Shown here in pieces: positions 7,540 through 14,625 of a stretch of 64,000 nt of DNA. Each line of letters begins with the position of its first letter. Position 1 is the first letter of the stretch. The stretch spans positions 234,043 to 298,042 of the forward strand of contig JAHBUH010000003.1 of NCBI GenBank assembly GCA_019638185.1, given 5' to 3'. This DNA is from Leadbetterella sp. GTDB lineage: Bacteria > Bacteroidota > Bacteroidia > Cytophagales > Spirosomataceae. A program made the position numbers and the translations under genes. The notes below the pieces were generated by a model that saw nothing but the letters and a program-made list of their open reading frames with translations, did no database searches and had not been told where the DNA came from.

Positions 7540-8432
7540 GAATAGCAGCGGCTAATTACCCGGTAAAATACCACGAATCCCTGCCTGTATGGGAGGCGTA
7601 TGTAGAAGGCTGGCTCCGGGAGCTGGCCGGGCAGGAGGTGGATATCGCCGTTTTCCCGGAATACGGCTCTGTAGAGTTGGTAAGCCTGCTGAGCCGGGAG
7701 TTGCAGCAGGATGCCTACGCCCAGATCAGGGCCATGGAAGAGTTTCACGGGGCTTTCCTGGAGCTGTACAGCGGCCTGGCACGCCGGTACGGCATGACGG
7801 TGGTGGCGCCCAGCTACCCGCTGCGGAGCGGTGAAAAAATGATTAACCGGGCCTATGTTTTTGGCCCTTCCGGCCTGGCCGGTTACCAGGATAAGCTTTT
7901 TATGACCCCGTTTGAAAGCCGCGAATGGGGTGTTTCTGCCGGTGAACCGGAGCTGACGCTCTTCCGGACGGATAAGGGCAGTTTTGGCATCCAGATCTGT
8001 TATGATTCAGAATTCGGGATAGGGGCGCATGAACTGGTGAAAGCCGGTGCCGGGGTCATACTGGTGCCCAGCTGCACCGAAACTATCCGGGGCGCCACGC
8101 GCGTGCATGTGGGTGCCCGGGCGCGGGCCCTGGAAAACCAATGCTATACCCTGGTTTCCCAAACCATGGGAGAAGCGCTGTGGACACCCGCCGTAGATTA
8201 TAATTACGGGTACTGCGGGGCTTATTCTACCCCGGATACGGGTTTCCCCGAGCTGGGAATGCTGCAGACCGGCACGCCCCAGCGGGCCGGGTGGATGATC
8301 CAGGATTTTGACCTTACCCTCCTGGATAAAGTAAGAGAGGAGGGCGGGGTGCTGAATTTCCGCGACAGTGCCGCTACTTCCCAGCTCCTGAACGGGGAGC
8401 GGCTGGTGGTGAGGGAGGTGGAGGTTAAATAA
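7536..8432 (+). CDS. Carbon-nitrogen hydrolase (nitrilase superfamily)
   Basis: A 298-residue enzyme with the E-K-C triad of the superfamily: E42 in VFPEYG, K120 in GYQDKLFMTPFE and C155 in GIQICYDSEF. The superfamily hydrolyses amides or nitriles; the branch linked to GNAT proteins has no settled substrate. The longest frame begins at 7473, but the ATG at 7536 overlaps the GNAT stop by 4 bp and gives the canonical MRIAAANYPV first strand. Last gene of the three-gene operon; a hairpin follows the stop. Confidence 0.87.
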   Translation: MRIAAANYPVKYHESLPVWEAYVEGWLRELAGQEVDIAVFPEYGSVELVSLLSRELQQDAYAQIRAMEEFHGAFLELYSGLARRYGMTVVAPSYPLRSGEKMINRAYVFGPSGLAGYQDKLFMTPFESREWGVSAGEPELTLFRTDKGSFGIQICYDSEFGIGAHELVKAGAGVILVPSCTETIRGATRVHVGARARALENQCYTLVSQTMGEALWTPAVDYNYGYCGAYSTPDTGFPELGMLQTGTPQRAGWMIQDFDLTLLDKVREEGGVLNFRDSAATSQLLNGERLVVREVEVK

Positions 8433-8460
8433 GGGGCCGTCCGCATTTACGGACAGCCCC
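8433..8460. terminator. Hairpin between convergent genes, possible terminator
   Basis: An 11-bp stem GGGGCCGTCCG/CGGACAGCCCC with one mismatch and a 6-nt loop starts directly after the nitrilase stop. The plus side has no T-run; on the minus strand it is followed by TTATTTAA. Confidence 0.55.
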
Positions 8461-8470
8461 CGGGGTTCTA

Positions 8471-8872
8471 TCATCCGTTTCCGCGGCCTCTGCCTTCTCT
8501 TGGGTCTTTCCCGCCGGGCTTTCTTTTGACGTTATGCCCTTCATGCCGGCCTTCTTCCAGCTTTTTCAGTTGCTCCGGAGTAAGCACGGCGGCATATTGC
8601 TTTTTCAGCTCCGCTCTTTCGGCTTTCATTTTCTCCCGTCTTTCTGCTGCTAAAGCCTGCTGCTTGCGGGCTTCTGAGAGATTGATGTCGTACATTTTCT
8701 TGTATTGGTCATCGCTGAGGGCCAGTCTCTCTTTCATGTAGGTAGTACGCCTTTCTGCAATTTTCTCCGGAGTAGGCCGCTCCCTGCTGGGGCGCTCTGC
8801 TTTTTTATCCTGTGCCCATGCTCCGAAAGAAACTAAACCGGCCAAAATGATCATCAATGCATTCTTTTTCAT
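8471..8872 (-). CDS. Small exported Spy/LTXXQ-like helical protein
   Basis: A 133-residue protein with a signal peptide (cleavage after GAWAQ, residue 21) and a charged helical body. It contains LALSDDQYKKMYDINLSEARKQQ and VLTPEQLKKLEE, two L-[ST]-x-x-Q-type motifs as in periplasmic Spy/CpxP chaperone-like proteins. The C-terminal 25 residues are rich in Gly, Arg and Lys. Likely periplasmic; role inferred only from family resemblance. Confidence 0.65.
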   Translation of the reverse strand: MKKNALMIILAGLVSFGAWAQDKKAERPSRERPTPEKIAERRTTYMKERLALSDDQYKKMYDINLSEARKQQALAAERREKMKAERAELKKQYAAVLTPEQLKKLEEGRHEGHNVKRKPGGKDPREGRGRGNG

Positions 8873-8932
8873 AACTTCAATTGTTTAAATTAAAAACTGA
8901 TTTCCGGTAATAAGAGTCGGGAAGGAAGAGAA

Positions 8933-8979
8933 GGTTTAAGCGGTTTAAGGTTATTTAACGTTATTAAATATTGTTTAAC
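8933..8979. repeat. Short TTTAA-rich repeats upstream of the deacetylase gene
   Basis: Two direct GGTTTAAG octamers at 8933-8940 and 8942-8949 (9-bp period) are followed by GTTATTTAAC and GTTTAAC blocks up to the ATG at 8980. Their phasing suggests a regulator-binding or promoter region, but no known operator was recognised. Confidence 0.3.
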
Positions 8980-9726
8980 ATGATCCGATATGGCATTCTT
9001 CCGGTATTTATCTGCCTGTTTTGCCTGCCTGTTCAGGGGCAGCACACCGTGATTAAAGGGGCCGTAGTGCGTGGCGATACCGCCCGGAAGTCCATTGCAC
9101 TGGTCTTCACCGGGCACGAATATGCCGATGGCGGAGCTACCATCCGGGAGGCCCTGAAAGCTTCAGGCGCACCGGCTTCCTTCTTTTTTACGGGTGATTT
9201 TTACCGGAGCTATCCTGCCCTGATCGGGGCCCTGAAAAAAGACGGCCATTACCTGGGGGCGCATTCTGACCGGCACCTGCTGTACTGTTCCTGGGAAAAG
9301 CGCGACAGCCTGCTGGTTACCCGCCAGGTGTTTCTCACCGATCTGCGAAATAATTACCGGGAGATGAGAAAAGCAGGGATAAAGAAGGCCCGGTATTTCC
9401 TGCCTCCCTACGAATGGTACAATGAGGCGGTGGCCGGCTGGGTCCGGGAAGAGGGACTGGTGCTGGTGAATTTTACCTCCGGTACGCTATCTAACGCCGA
9501 CTATACCACCCCCTCCATGCTCAATTACCGGAGCTCGGAGCGTATCCTGGAAAGTATCCGGAAACGGGAGCGGGAAAAAGGGATGAACGGCTTTATCCTG
9601 CTGGTGCACATCGGCACAGACCCGGAGCGGACGGATAAACTCTACGATCATCTTCCGCAGCTGATCCGGGAATTAAAGCAAAAAGGCTATACGTTTATGC
9701 GGATAGATGAACTGCTCAGGCCGTAA
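8980..9726 (+). CDS. Polysaccharide deacetylase-like (NodB-fold, CE4) exported protein with an altered catalytic motif
   Basis: A 248-residue protein with a signal peptide (cleavage after VQGQ) and a NodB-type fold. The first catalytic motif, normally T-F-D-D-G, reads VFTGHEYADGG, so the two aspartates are not at their usual place. The metal histidine motif H-S-D-R-H is intact near residue 102, and FLPPYEWYN replaces the usual R-x-P-Y motif. Deacetylation of an extracellular glycan is the family role; activity here needs caution. The ATG at 8980 is preferred over a TTG at 8971 because it starts the signal peptide. Divergent from the Spy-like gene. Confidence 0.7.
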   Translation: MIRYGILPVFICLFCLPVQGQHTVIKGAVVRGDTARKSIALVFTGHEYADGGATIREALKASGAPASFFFTGDFYRSYPALIGALKKDGHYLGAHSDRHLLYCSWEKRDSLLVTRQVFLTDLRNNYREMRKAGIKKARYFLPPYEWYNEAVAGWVREEGLVLVNFTSGTLSNADYTTPSMLNYRSSERILESIRKREREKGMNGFILLVHIGTDPERTDKLYDHLPQLIRELKQKGYTFMRIDELLRP

Positions 9727-9732
9727 AACGGG

Positions 9733-9766
9733 GCAGGGAAGGCGCACTTTAGCGGGCCTTCCCTGC
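9733..9766. terminator. Hairpin terminator between deacetylase and LolA-like gene
   Basis: A perfect 11-bp stem GCAGGGAAGGC/GCCTTCCCTGC with a 12-nt loop is followed by TCTGTTTATT on the plus strand. It lies between two convergent stops and may serve both. Confidence 0.65.
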
Positions 9767-9771
9767 TCTGT

Positions 9772-10458
9772 TTATTCCAGCTTAAATTCAGAATCAGAGA
9801 TCTGGGAATTGATCCGGATGGAAGTGAACTTCTTTTCAATGGTCATGCCCATGGTTTCCTGTACCAGGTGGGTGGCAAACTTCACCCCCGGCTCAAAATC
9901 CTTGTAATCTTTGTATAGTACGTTAGCGGAGCCGGCCGGTCCTTCCGCCACCTGCTTCAGCTTCAGGCCTGAATTTACCGAATAATATTCTTTCAGGGTG
10001 GTGATACCGGGAATTCCCGCCACAGAGATCACGTAGCAGTCTTCCTCATCGTGTTTCTCATTCCCGCCCAGGCTAAGCGCAATATCCCCGGTAAAATACA
10101 GGGTCTCCGGGAAGATCAGCGCCTGGGTCAGCAGGGCTTTGGAGGCCGACTCATCCAATACCTGTGAGTTGCCCATTTGCGATATCTTCGCCTGTTTTCC
10201 GTCAAAAACTATTTTTGCCAGTTCTACACCGCTTTGATCCACTACCGAAGAGTATAAATTAGGAGCCTTTTTAGACTCAATGTTTTCCATGCTCTGGCCC
10301 ATGACCTCCGTAGAGGAAACCCCGTGAAAATCTTTCACTTTCTCCATATTGGTTCTTCCGCCAATGGCCGTAAAGTATTTCTCCAGCACCTGCTGTGGGG
10401 TGATATCCTGTGCAAAAACGGGCGCGGAAAATAATAGCGCGATCAGTAATTTTTTCAT
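9772..10458 (-). CDS. Exported LolA/outer-membrane-lipoprotein-sorting-like protein
   Basis: A 228-residue protein with a signal peptide (cleavage after PVFAQ, residue 17) followed by the pattern ITPQQVLEKYFTAIGG, which opens many Bacteroidota exported LolA-like beta-sandwich domains, including those appended to M16 peptidases. The rest alternates strands (Y-x-V-x-V, GLKLKQVAEG). No catalytic residues stand out. Probably periplasmic, binding a hydrophobic ligand or lipoprotein; this is inferred from fold resemblance. Single gene. Confidence 0.55.
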   Translation of the reverse strand: MKKLLIALLFSAPVFAQDITPQQVLEKYFTAIGGRTNMEKVKDFHGVSSTEVMGQSMENIESKKAPNLYSSVVDQSGVELAKIVFDGKQAKISQMGNSQVLDESASKALLTQALIFPETLYFTGDIALSLGGNEKHDEEDCYVISVAGIPGITTLKEYYSVNSGLKLKQVAEGPAGSANVLYKDYKDFEPGVKFATHLVQETMGMTIEKKFTSIRINSQISDSEFKLE

Positions 10459-10597
10459 GTCTGGTATATTTAGAATAAATTATAAAATACAAATAAAACA
10501 GTTTATTAACAGATTTTGCCCATATTCCGGATTAAAGGGGGATTAAATCGCACAGCCGGTCTTATTTCCCGAAGGTGTGAATTCTGCTGCAATGTTT

Positions 10598-10605
10598 TAT
10601 CTTTG
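10598..10605 (+). promoter_or_regulatory. Promoter -7 box (TATCTTTG)
   Basis: Exact TAnnTTTG 33 nt before the ATG of the exported beta-barrel-like gene at 10639; no clear -33 TTG. Confidence 0.45.
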
Positions 10606-10638
10606 AATCCGTTTTACAATAATAATTTATAAACCGTA

Positions 10639-11241
10639 ATGTACAAAACCCTGTTTTTGCTGCTCTTTTCGCTGTCTGCTACTGCCCAGATCATTCCTCC
10701 TGCTGAGCCGGTTCCGGAAGAAGAGCCTGTGGAGCTGGAGAAGCCGCGGCCGGAATGGAAAGACAAGATCCATTACGGCGGAAATATCTGGCTGGGTTTC
10801 TGGGGAACGCTTTACCTGGAGGCTACGCCTATGGTGGGATGGGATGTGTCAGAGAAAGGTACAGTGGCCGGCCTGGGGGCCTCTATTATGTATTACGGGG
10901 CCAATAAGATTTACGGCGGCGGCCTGTCTATAGGCCCGAAGGTTTTTGTGCGCCAGGCTATCTGGCGAACGGTCTTTGCCCATGCGGAATACGAACTCAT
11001 GAACTCTTCGCCGTATAATTTCTATGACGTGGATCCGCAGAGCATCAAAGAGCTTAACCCGAAGAATAAGTGGGGCGGAACGGGCTACATAGGAGCCGGC
11101 TTTTACCAGAACGGGATGCGTACCCAGGGCGGAGGCTTTATTTCCGTGCTGTATAACCTCAATGCGCCCAATTCGGGCTACATTAACCGCCAGTCTATCG
11201 GAGACGGGCGCCTGGTGCTGCGGATCGGGTTTTTTATCTGA
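10639..11241 (+). CDS. Exported outer-membrane-like protein of unknown function
   Basis: A 200-residue protein with a signal peptide (cleavage after SATAQ, residue 17), a Pro/Glu-rich linker (about 18-38), then alternating amphipathic strands rich in Gly and aromatic residues (for example YGGNIWLGFWGTLYLEATP). It ends in an aromatic residue and isoleucine (IGFFI), which resembles small outer-membrane beta-barrels. I recognise no named family. It stops only 2 bp before the stop of the convergent purU gene, leaving no space for a terminator. Confidence 0.55.
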   Translation: MYKTLFLLLFSLSATAQIIPPAEPVPEEEPVELEKPRPEWKDKIHYGGNIWLGFWGTLYLEATPMVGWDVSEKGTVAGLGASIMYYGANKIYGGGLSIGPKVFVRQAIWRTVFAHAEYELMNSSPYNFYDVDPQSIKELNPKNKWGGTGYIGAGFYQNGMRTQGGGFISVLYNLNAPNSGYINRQSIGDGRLVLRIGFFI

Positions 11242-11243
11242 AA

Positions 11244-12083
11244 TTACAGGATGACCGTACGGTTTCCATATATAAATACGCGGTCGGCGAAAACCAGTCG
11301 CAGGGCCTTCATCAGCACGCGGGTTTCCACATCGCGGCCGTCGCGGGCCATATCTGATGCGGAGTAGCGGTGGTCCACGTCTTTGGTATCCTGGGCTATG
11401 ATAGGGCCCTGGTCCAGGTCATCGTTTACAAAATGGGCCGTGGCGCCAATGATCTTCACGCCCCGCTCATGCGCCTGCCGGTACGGATTGGCGCCGATAA
11501 AGGCGGGCAGGAATGAATGGTGGATGTTAATGATCTTATCAGGGTAGTGGGTTACAAACTGCGGTGAAAGGATGCGCATGTACTTAGCCAGCACCAGGTA
11601 CTCCGGCGAGTAAATATCCAGGGTCTTTAAAATAGCGGCTTCGTGCTCTTCCCGGGTCTTGCCTTCCGCATCAATGTAATGGAAAGGGATACCGAATTTA
11701 GACACAAAGGGCTGCAGTACATTGTGATTGCTGATGACCGCCAGCACGTTGGCATTGATCTCCCCGAACATATACCGGATCAGGATCTCCGACAGGCAGT
11801 GATGCTCTTTGGTACAGAAAACCACTATATTCTTTTTCTTCAGGAAATCCAGGCGGAACGTGACGCCCTCATCCGGGATCCGCTCCCGGAGCTCAGCCAG
11901 GATAGCGTCACGATTCAGGTTATGGCCGTTCTCAAACTCGGTGCGCATGTAAAAACGCTTGTCGGGGCTTACGTATTCCGTCTGCTTGATGATATTGCAA
12001 CTGTTATGAAACAGCACCGCGCTGACGTGGTAGATCAGCCCCTTGGCGTCCGGACCTTCAATGAGGAGTATGTGCCTGGCCAT
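11244..12083 (-). CDS. purU: Formyltetrahydrofolate deformylase
   Basis: A 279-residue cytoplasmic enzyme: an N-terminal ACT domain (about 1-80) followed by a formyltransferase-fold catalytic domain. It hydrolyses 10-formyl-THF to formate and THF, feeding formate to purine synthesis or balancing one-carbon pools. Motifs seen: HHSFLPAFIGANPYRQA (the H-x-S-x-L-P signature) and NDDLDQGPIIAQD with the catalytic aspartate. Length is standard. It begins 1 bp after the der stop codon and is probably cotranscribed with it. Confidence 0.93.
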   Translation of the reverse strand: MARHILLIEGPDAKGLIYHVSAVLFHNSCNIIKQTEYVSPDKRFYMRTEFENGHNLNRDAILAELRERIPDEGVTFRLDFLKKKNIVVFCTKEHHCLSEILIRYMFGEINANVLAVISNHNVLQPFVSKFGIPFHYIDAEGKTREEHEAAILKTLDIYSPEYLVLAKYMRILSPQFVTHYPDKIINIHHSFLPAFIGANPYRQAHERGVKIIGATAHFVNDDLDQGPIIAQDTKDVDHRYSASDMARDGRDVETRVLMKALRLVFADRVFIYGNRTVIL

Positions 12084-12084
12084 C

Positions 12085-13398
12085 TTATTTTTTCCGGAAA
12101 AATGTAGTGATCACTACGCCTTCAAACCCGAAATGCTCGCGGATCTGGTTCTGTAAAAAGCGCTGGTACGACTCCTTGACGTACTGGGGCAGGTTACAGA
12201 AAAAGATAAAGGTGGGTGACGGAGTGGGCAGCTGCACGATATACTTAATCTTCACCGTTTTCCCTTTGAGAGAGGGCGGCGGCGTGCGCTCAATGATCGG
12301 CAGGAGCACATCGTTCAGCCGGGAAGTGGGAATCTGCTTCTTTTTATTTTCATACACTTCCATGGCAGCTTCCACCACCTGGAAAATACGCTGCTTATTC
12401 AGGGCAGAGGCAAAAACCACCGGCATATAATTCATGGGCGCAATCCTCTCCAGGACCTCCTTCTTCAGGGTATCGGCGGTTTTGGAATCTTTCTCCACGG
12501 CATCCCATTTGTTGATCATCAGCACGATCCCTTTTTTGGCATTATGCGCCTGGGCAATGATGCTGATATCCTGGGCCTCCAGGCCGCGAGTGGCGTCCAG
12601 CAGGATGATACACACATCCGACTTGTCCAGGGCTTTGATGGAGCGAAGTACCGAATAGAACTCCAGGTCTTCGTTTACTTTTGATTTCTTGCGGATTCCT
12701 GCGGTATCGGTCAGTACAAAATCTTTTCCGAACATCTTGTAACGGGTGTCAATGGCGTCACGGGTAGTGCCGGCAATGTCCGTCACAATGCTCCGGTCCT
12801 TGCCCAGGAGCGCATTCAGGAAAGAAGACTTCCCGGCATTGGGCCGGCCCAGGATGGCGATTCGCGGCACGCCGTCTTCGTTTTCCTCCTCCTTGTCGTC
12901 TGGCAGCTGTTCGATTACCTTGTCCAGGAGGTCGCCGGTACCCGAACCGTCAATGGCCGAGATGGCGTGAACGTCACCCGGAAGTCCCATGCCGTAAAAC
13001 TCGGAAGCGGTGAGGTTAGCCCTTTCAAAAGTTTCGGCCTTATTCGCCACCACAAACAGCGGCTTTTTAGACCGGCGAAGCACATTAGCGAACTCTTCGT
13101 CGAGCTCAGTAAGGCCTTCCTTGGCATCCACCACAAAAAGAATAACGGAAGCCTCCTCAATGGCCAGTTCTACCTGGCTTCGGATGGCTTCTTCAAAGGT
13201 ATCGTCGGATCCCACCACGTATCCGCCGGTGTCGATCACGGTAAAATGCTTATTCAGCCAGAAGGCGTTGCCGTAATGACGGTCACGCGTTACGCCGGGC
13301 TGGTTATCGGTAATGGCTACCCGCTCCTCTATTAACCGGTTAAATAGGGTGGATTTCCCCACGTTCGGTCTGCCTACTATTGCTACTATATTGGCCAT
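12085..13398 (-). CDS. der: Ribosome assembly GTPase Der (EngA)
   Basis: A 437-residue GTPase with two tandem G domains and a C-terminal KH-like domain, needed for 50S subunit maturation. G1 motifs are GRPNVGKS at 9-16 and GRPNAGKS near 183; each domain has its D-T-A/G-G G3 motif and an N-K-x-D/E-type G4 (ANKAE, INKWD). The C terminus contains the typical NLPQYVKESYQRFLQNQIRE stretch. A -7 box lies about 50 nt upstream. Followed immediately by purU. Confidence 0.96.
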   Translation of the reverse strand: MANIVAIVGRPNVGKSTLFNRLIEERVAITDNQPGVTRDRHYGNAFWLNKHFTVIDTGGYVVGSDDTFEEAIRSQVELAIEEASVILFVVDAKEGLTELDEEFANVLRRSKKPLFVVANKAETFERANLTASEFYGMGLPGDVHAISAIDGSGTGDLLDKVIEQLPDDKEEENEDGVPRIAILGRPNAGKSSFLNALLGKDRSIVTDIAGTTRDAIDTRYKMFGKDFVLTDTAGIRKKSKVNEDLEFYSVLRSIKALDKSDVCIILLDATRGLEAQDISIIAQAHNAKKGIVLMINKWDAVEKDSKTADTLKKEVLERIAPMNYMPVVFASALNKQRIFQVVEAAMEVYENKKKQIPTSRLNDVLLPIIERTPPPSLKGKTVKIKYIVQLPTPSPTFIFFCNLPQYVKESYQRFLQNQIREHFGFEGVVITTFFRKK

Positions 13399-13450
13399 AA
13401 TTTCTGTTTTTATACGATCCGCCTTCCCCGGAGGGTGGCGAAAAAGGTCA

Positions 13451-13458
13451 CAAAATTA
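13451..13458 (-). promoter_or_regulatory. Promoter -7 box (TAATTTTG) for der-purU
   Basis: Exact TAnnTTTG on the minus strand 52 nt before the der ATG; no -33 TTG at standard spacing. Confidence 0.4.
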
Positions 13459-13484
13459 CTAAAAAAATCGTAAAGTAGTTGATT

Positions 13485-14381
13485 TTAAACAAATAATGCA
13501 TTCCAGGAAATAAACAGGATGGCCAGGATGGCCAGCCCGAGGCCCACCCGGTTCAGGCGGCTCAGCTTTTCCCGGAAAAATAGAACGGACACCAGCGCAG
13601 ATACCAGGATCACCCCCATGTTATACAAGGGGTAGACAAAAGCCCCGCTGCTCCCGTAATGGTTCAGGGCCCGGATCAGGAAATAAAAAGACAGGAAATT
13701 AGGCACGCCCAGGGTCAGGGCCGCCACCAGGTTTTTAGCCTCAAAGGCCTCCCGGCCTTGCAGCAGGCGGTAAGCCCATACGGCCAGTCCCGTGATCACC
13801 GCCCCCAGTACCATCACCAGCATAACGGGTATGGCTCCCGGGCTGTTCCGGATCACATGGATCTGGATATAATTAATGGCCGTGTTTGTAATGCCGTACA
13901 GGAGAAACACGGCCAGGGCCAGCCCGCCGCTTTGAAAGAAACCGGCTTTAGCCCCGCCATCATCGGCTTTATAGGAAGCAATGGCCACCGCCACCACGCC
14001 CAGCACCAGCCCGGCGTAGTTCAGCGGGCCGAAGGCCACGGAATCCGAACCGAAAACAAAAAGGCTGAACAGCACCGGGATCACCAGCGAGATGTTATTG
14101 GCCAGTGAAGTCAGGGTCATGCCGATTCGCTGGGTGGCGGCTCCGCTCAGGATAAACGTCAGGATAAAACCCAGGCCCAGCGCCAGGCAGTACCAGGTCC
14201 AGGGCTGATGAAGATCCAGGCGGAAGGTCTCGCCTTTTCCCATCAGCAGGTAGCCCAGCAGGAAGCAAACGGGGTAATTAAAAACTATGGCCTGGAAGGT
14301 ATTAATGCTGTAACGCGGAAACAGCCGGAAATTGACCAGTAAGCCTACGGAGAGCACAATGCTGAGAATAAGATAGATCAT
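13485..14381 (-). CDS. EamA/DMT-superfamily membrane transporter
   Basis: A 298-residue protein of about ten hydrophobic helices arranged as two five-helix repeats, the DMT superfamily layout. The frame stays open upstream to 14627, but that extension is low-complexity (RAANR repeats from a DNA repeat) and overlaps the start of the divergent ABC transporter gene. The ATG at 14381 (MIYLILSIVLSVG) starts the first helix and is preferred. Likely a metabolite or drug exporter of the inner membrane; substrate unknown. Confidence 0.75.
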   Translation of the reverse strand: MIYLILSIVLSVGLLVNFRLFPRYSINTFQAIVFNYPVCFLLGYLLMGKGETFRLDLHQPWTWYCLALGLGFILTFILSGAATQRIGMTLTSLANNISLVIPVLFSLFVFGSDSVAFGPLNYAGLVLGVVAVAIASYKADDGGAKAGFFQSGGLALAVFLLYGITNTAINYIQIHVIRNSPGAIPVMLVMVLGAVITGLAVWAYRLLQGREAFEAKNLVAALTLGVPNFLSFYFLIRALNHYGSSGAFVYPLYNMGVILVSALVSVLFFREKLSRLNRVGLGLAILAILFISWNALFV

Positions 14382-14505
14382 CGGGCCGGGTTTAATGAGA
14401 TTGGGAATGTGATCCGGAAGGAAAACAAAAACCCGCCCAAAAATGTTCAGGCTTAAAAATGACCTGTTCAGCCCGGTTAGCGGAATATTGTATCGTAATC
14501 CTTTA

Positions 14506-14513
14506 TACCTTTG
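14506..14513 (+). promoter_or_regulatory. Promoter -7 box (TACCTTTG) for the ABC exporter gene
   Basis: Exact TAnnTTTG in the divergent intergenic region. It implies a ~105-nt leader that includes the tandem repeat at 14559-14603. Confidence 0.4.
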
Positions 14514-14558
14514 TACCGGTATAAGCGCCCTTAACGGGGGACTGTTTCCGGGCTGATG

Positions 14559-14603
14559 GCGGTTTGCCGCCCAGCGGTTTGCTGCCCGACGGTTCGCCGC
14601 CCG
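14559..14603. repeat. Three tandem 15-bp repeats in a leader region
   Basis: Units GCGGTTTGCCGCCCA, GCGGTTTGCTGCCCG and ACGGTTCGCCGCCCG follow each other without gaps. The first forms a perfect GGCGG-TTTG-CCGCC hairpin. They lie between the -7 box and the ATG of the ABC exporter gene. Confidence 0.7.
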
Positions 14604-14625
14604 ACTCATAGCTAAACGTTTACGC

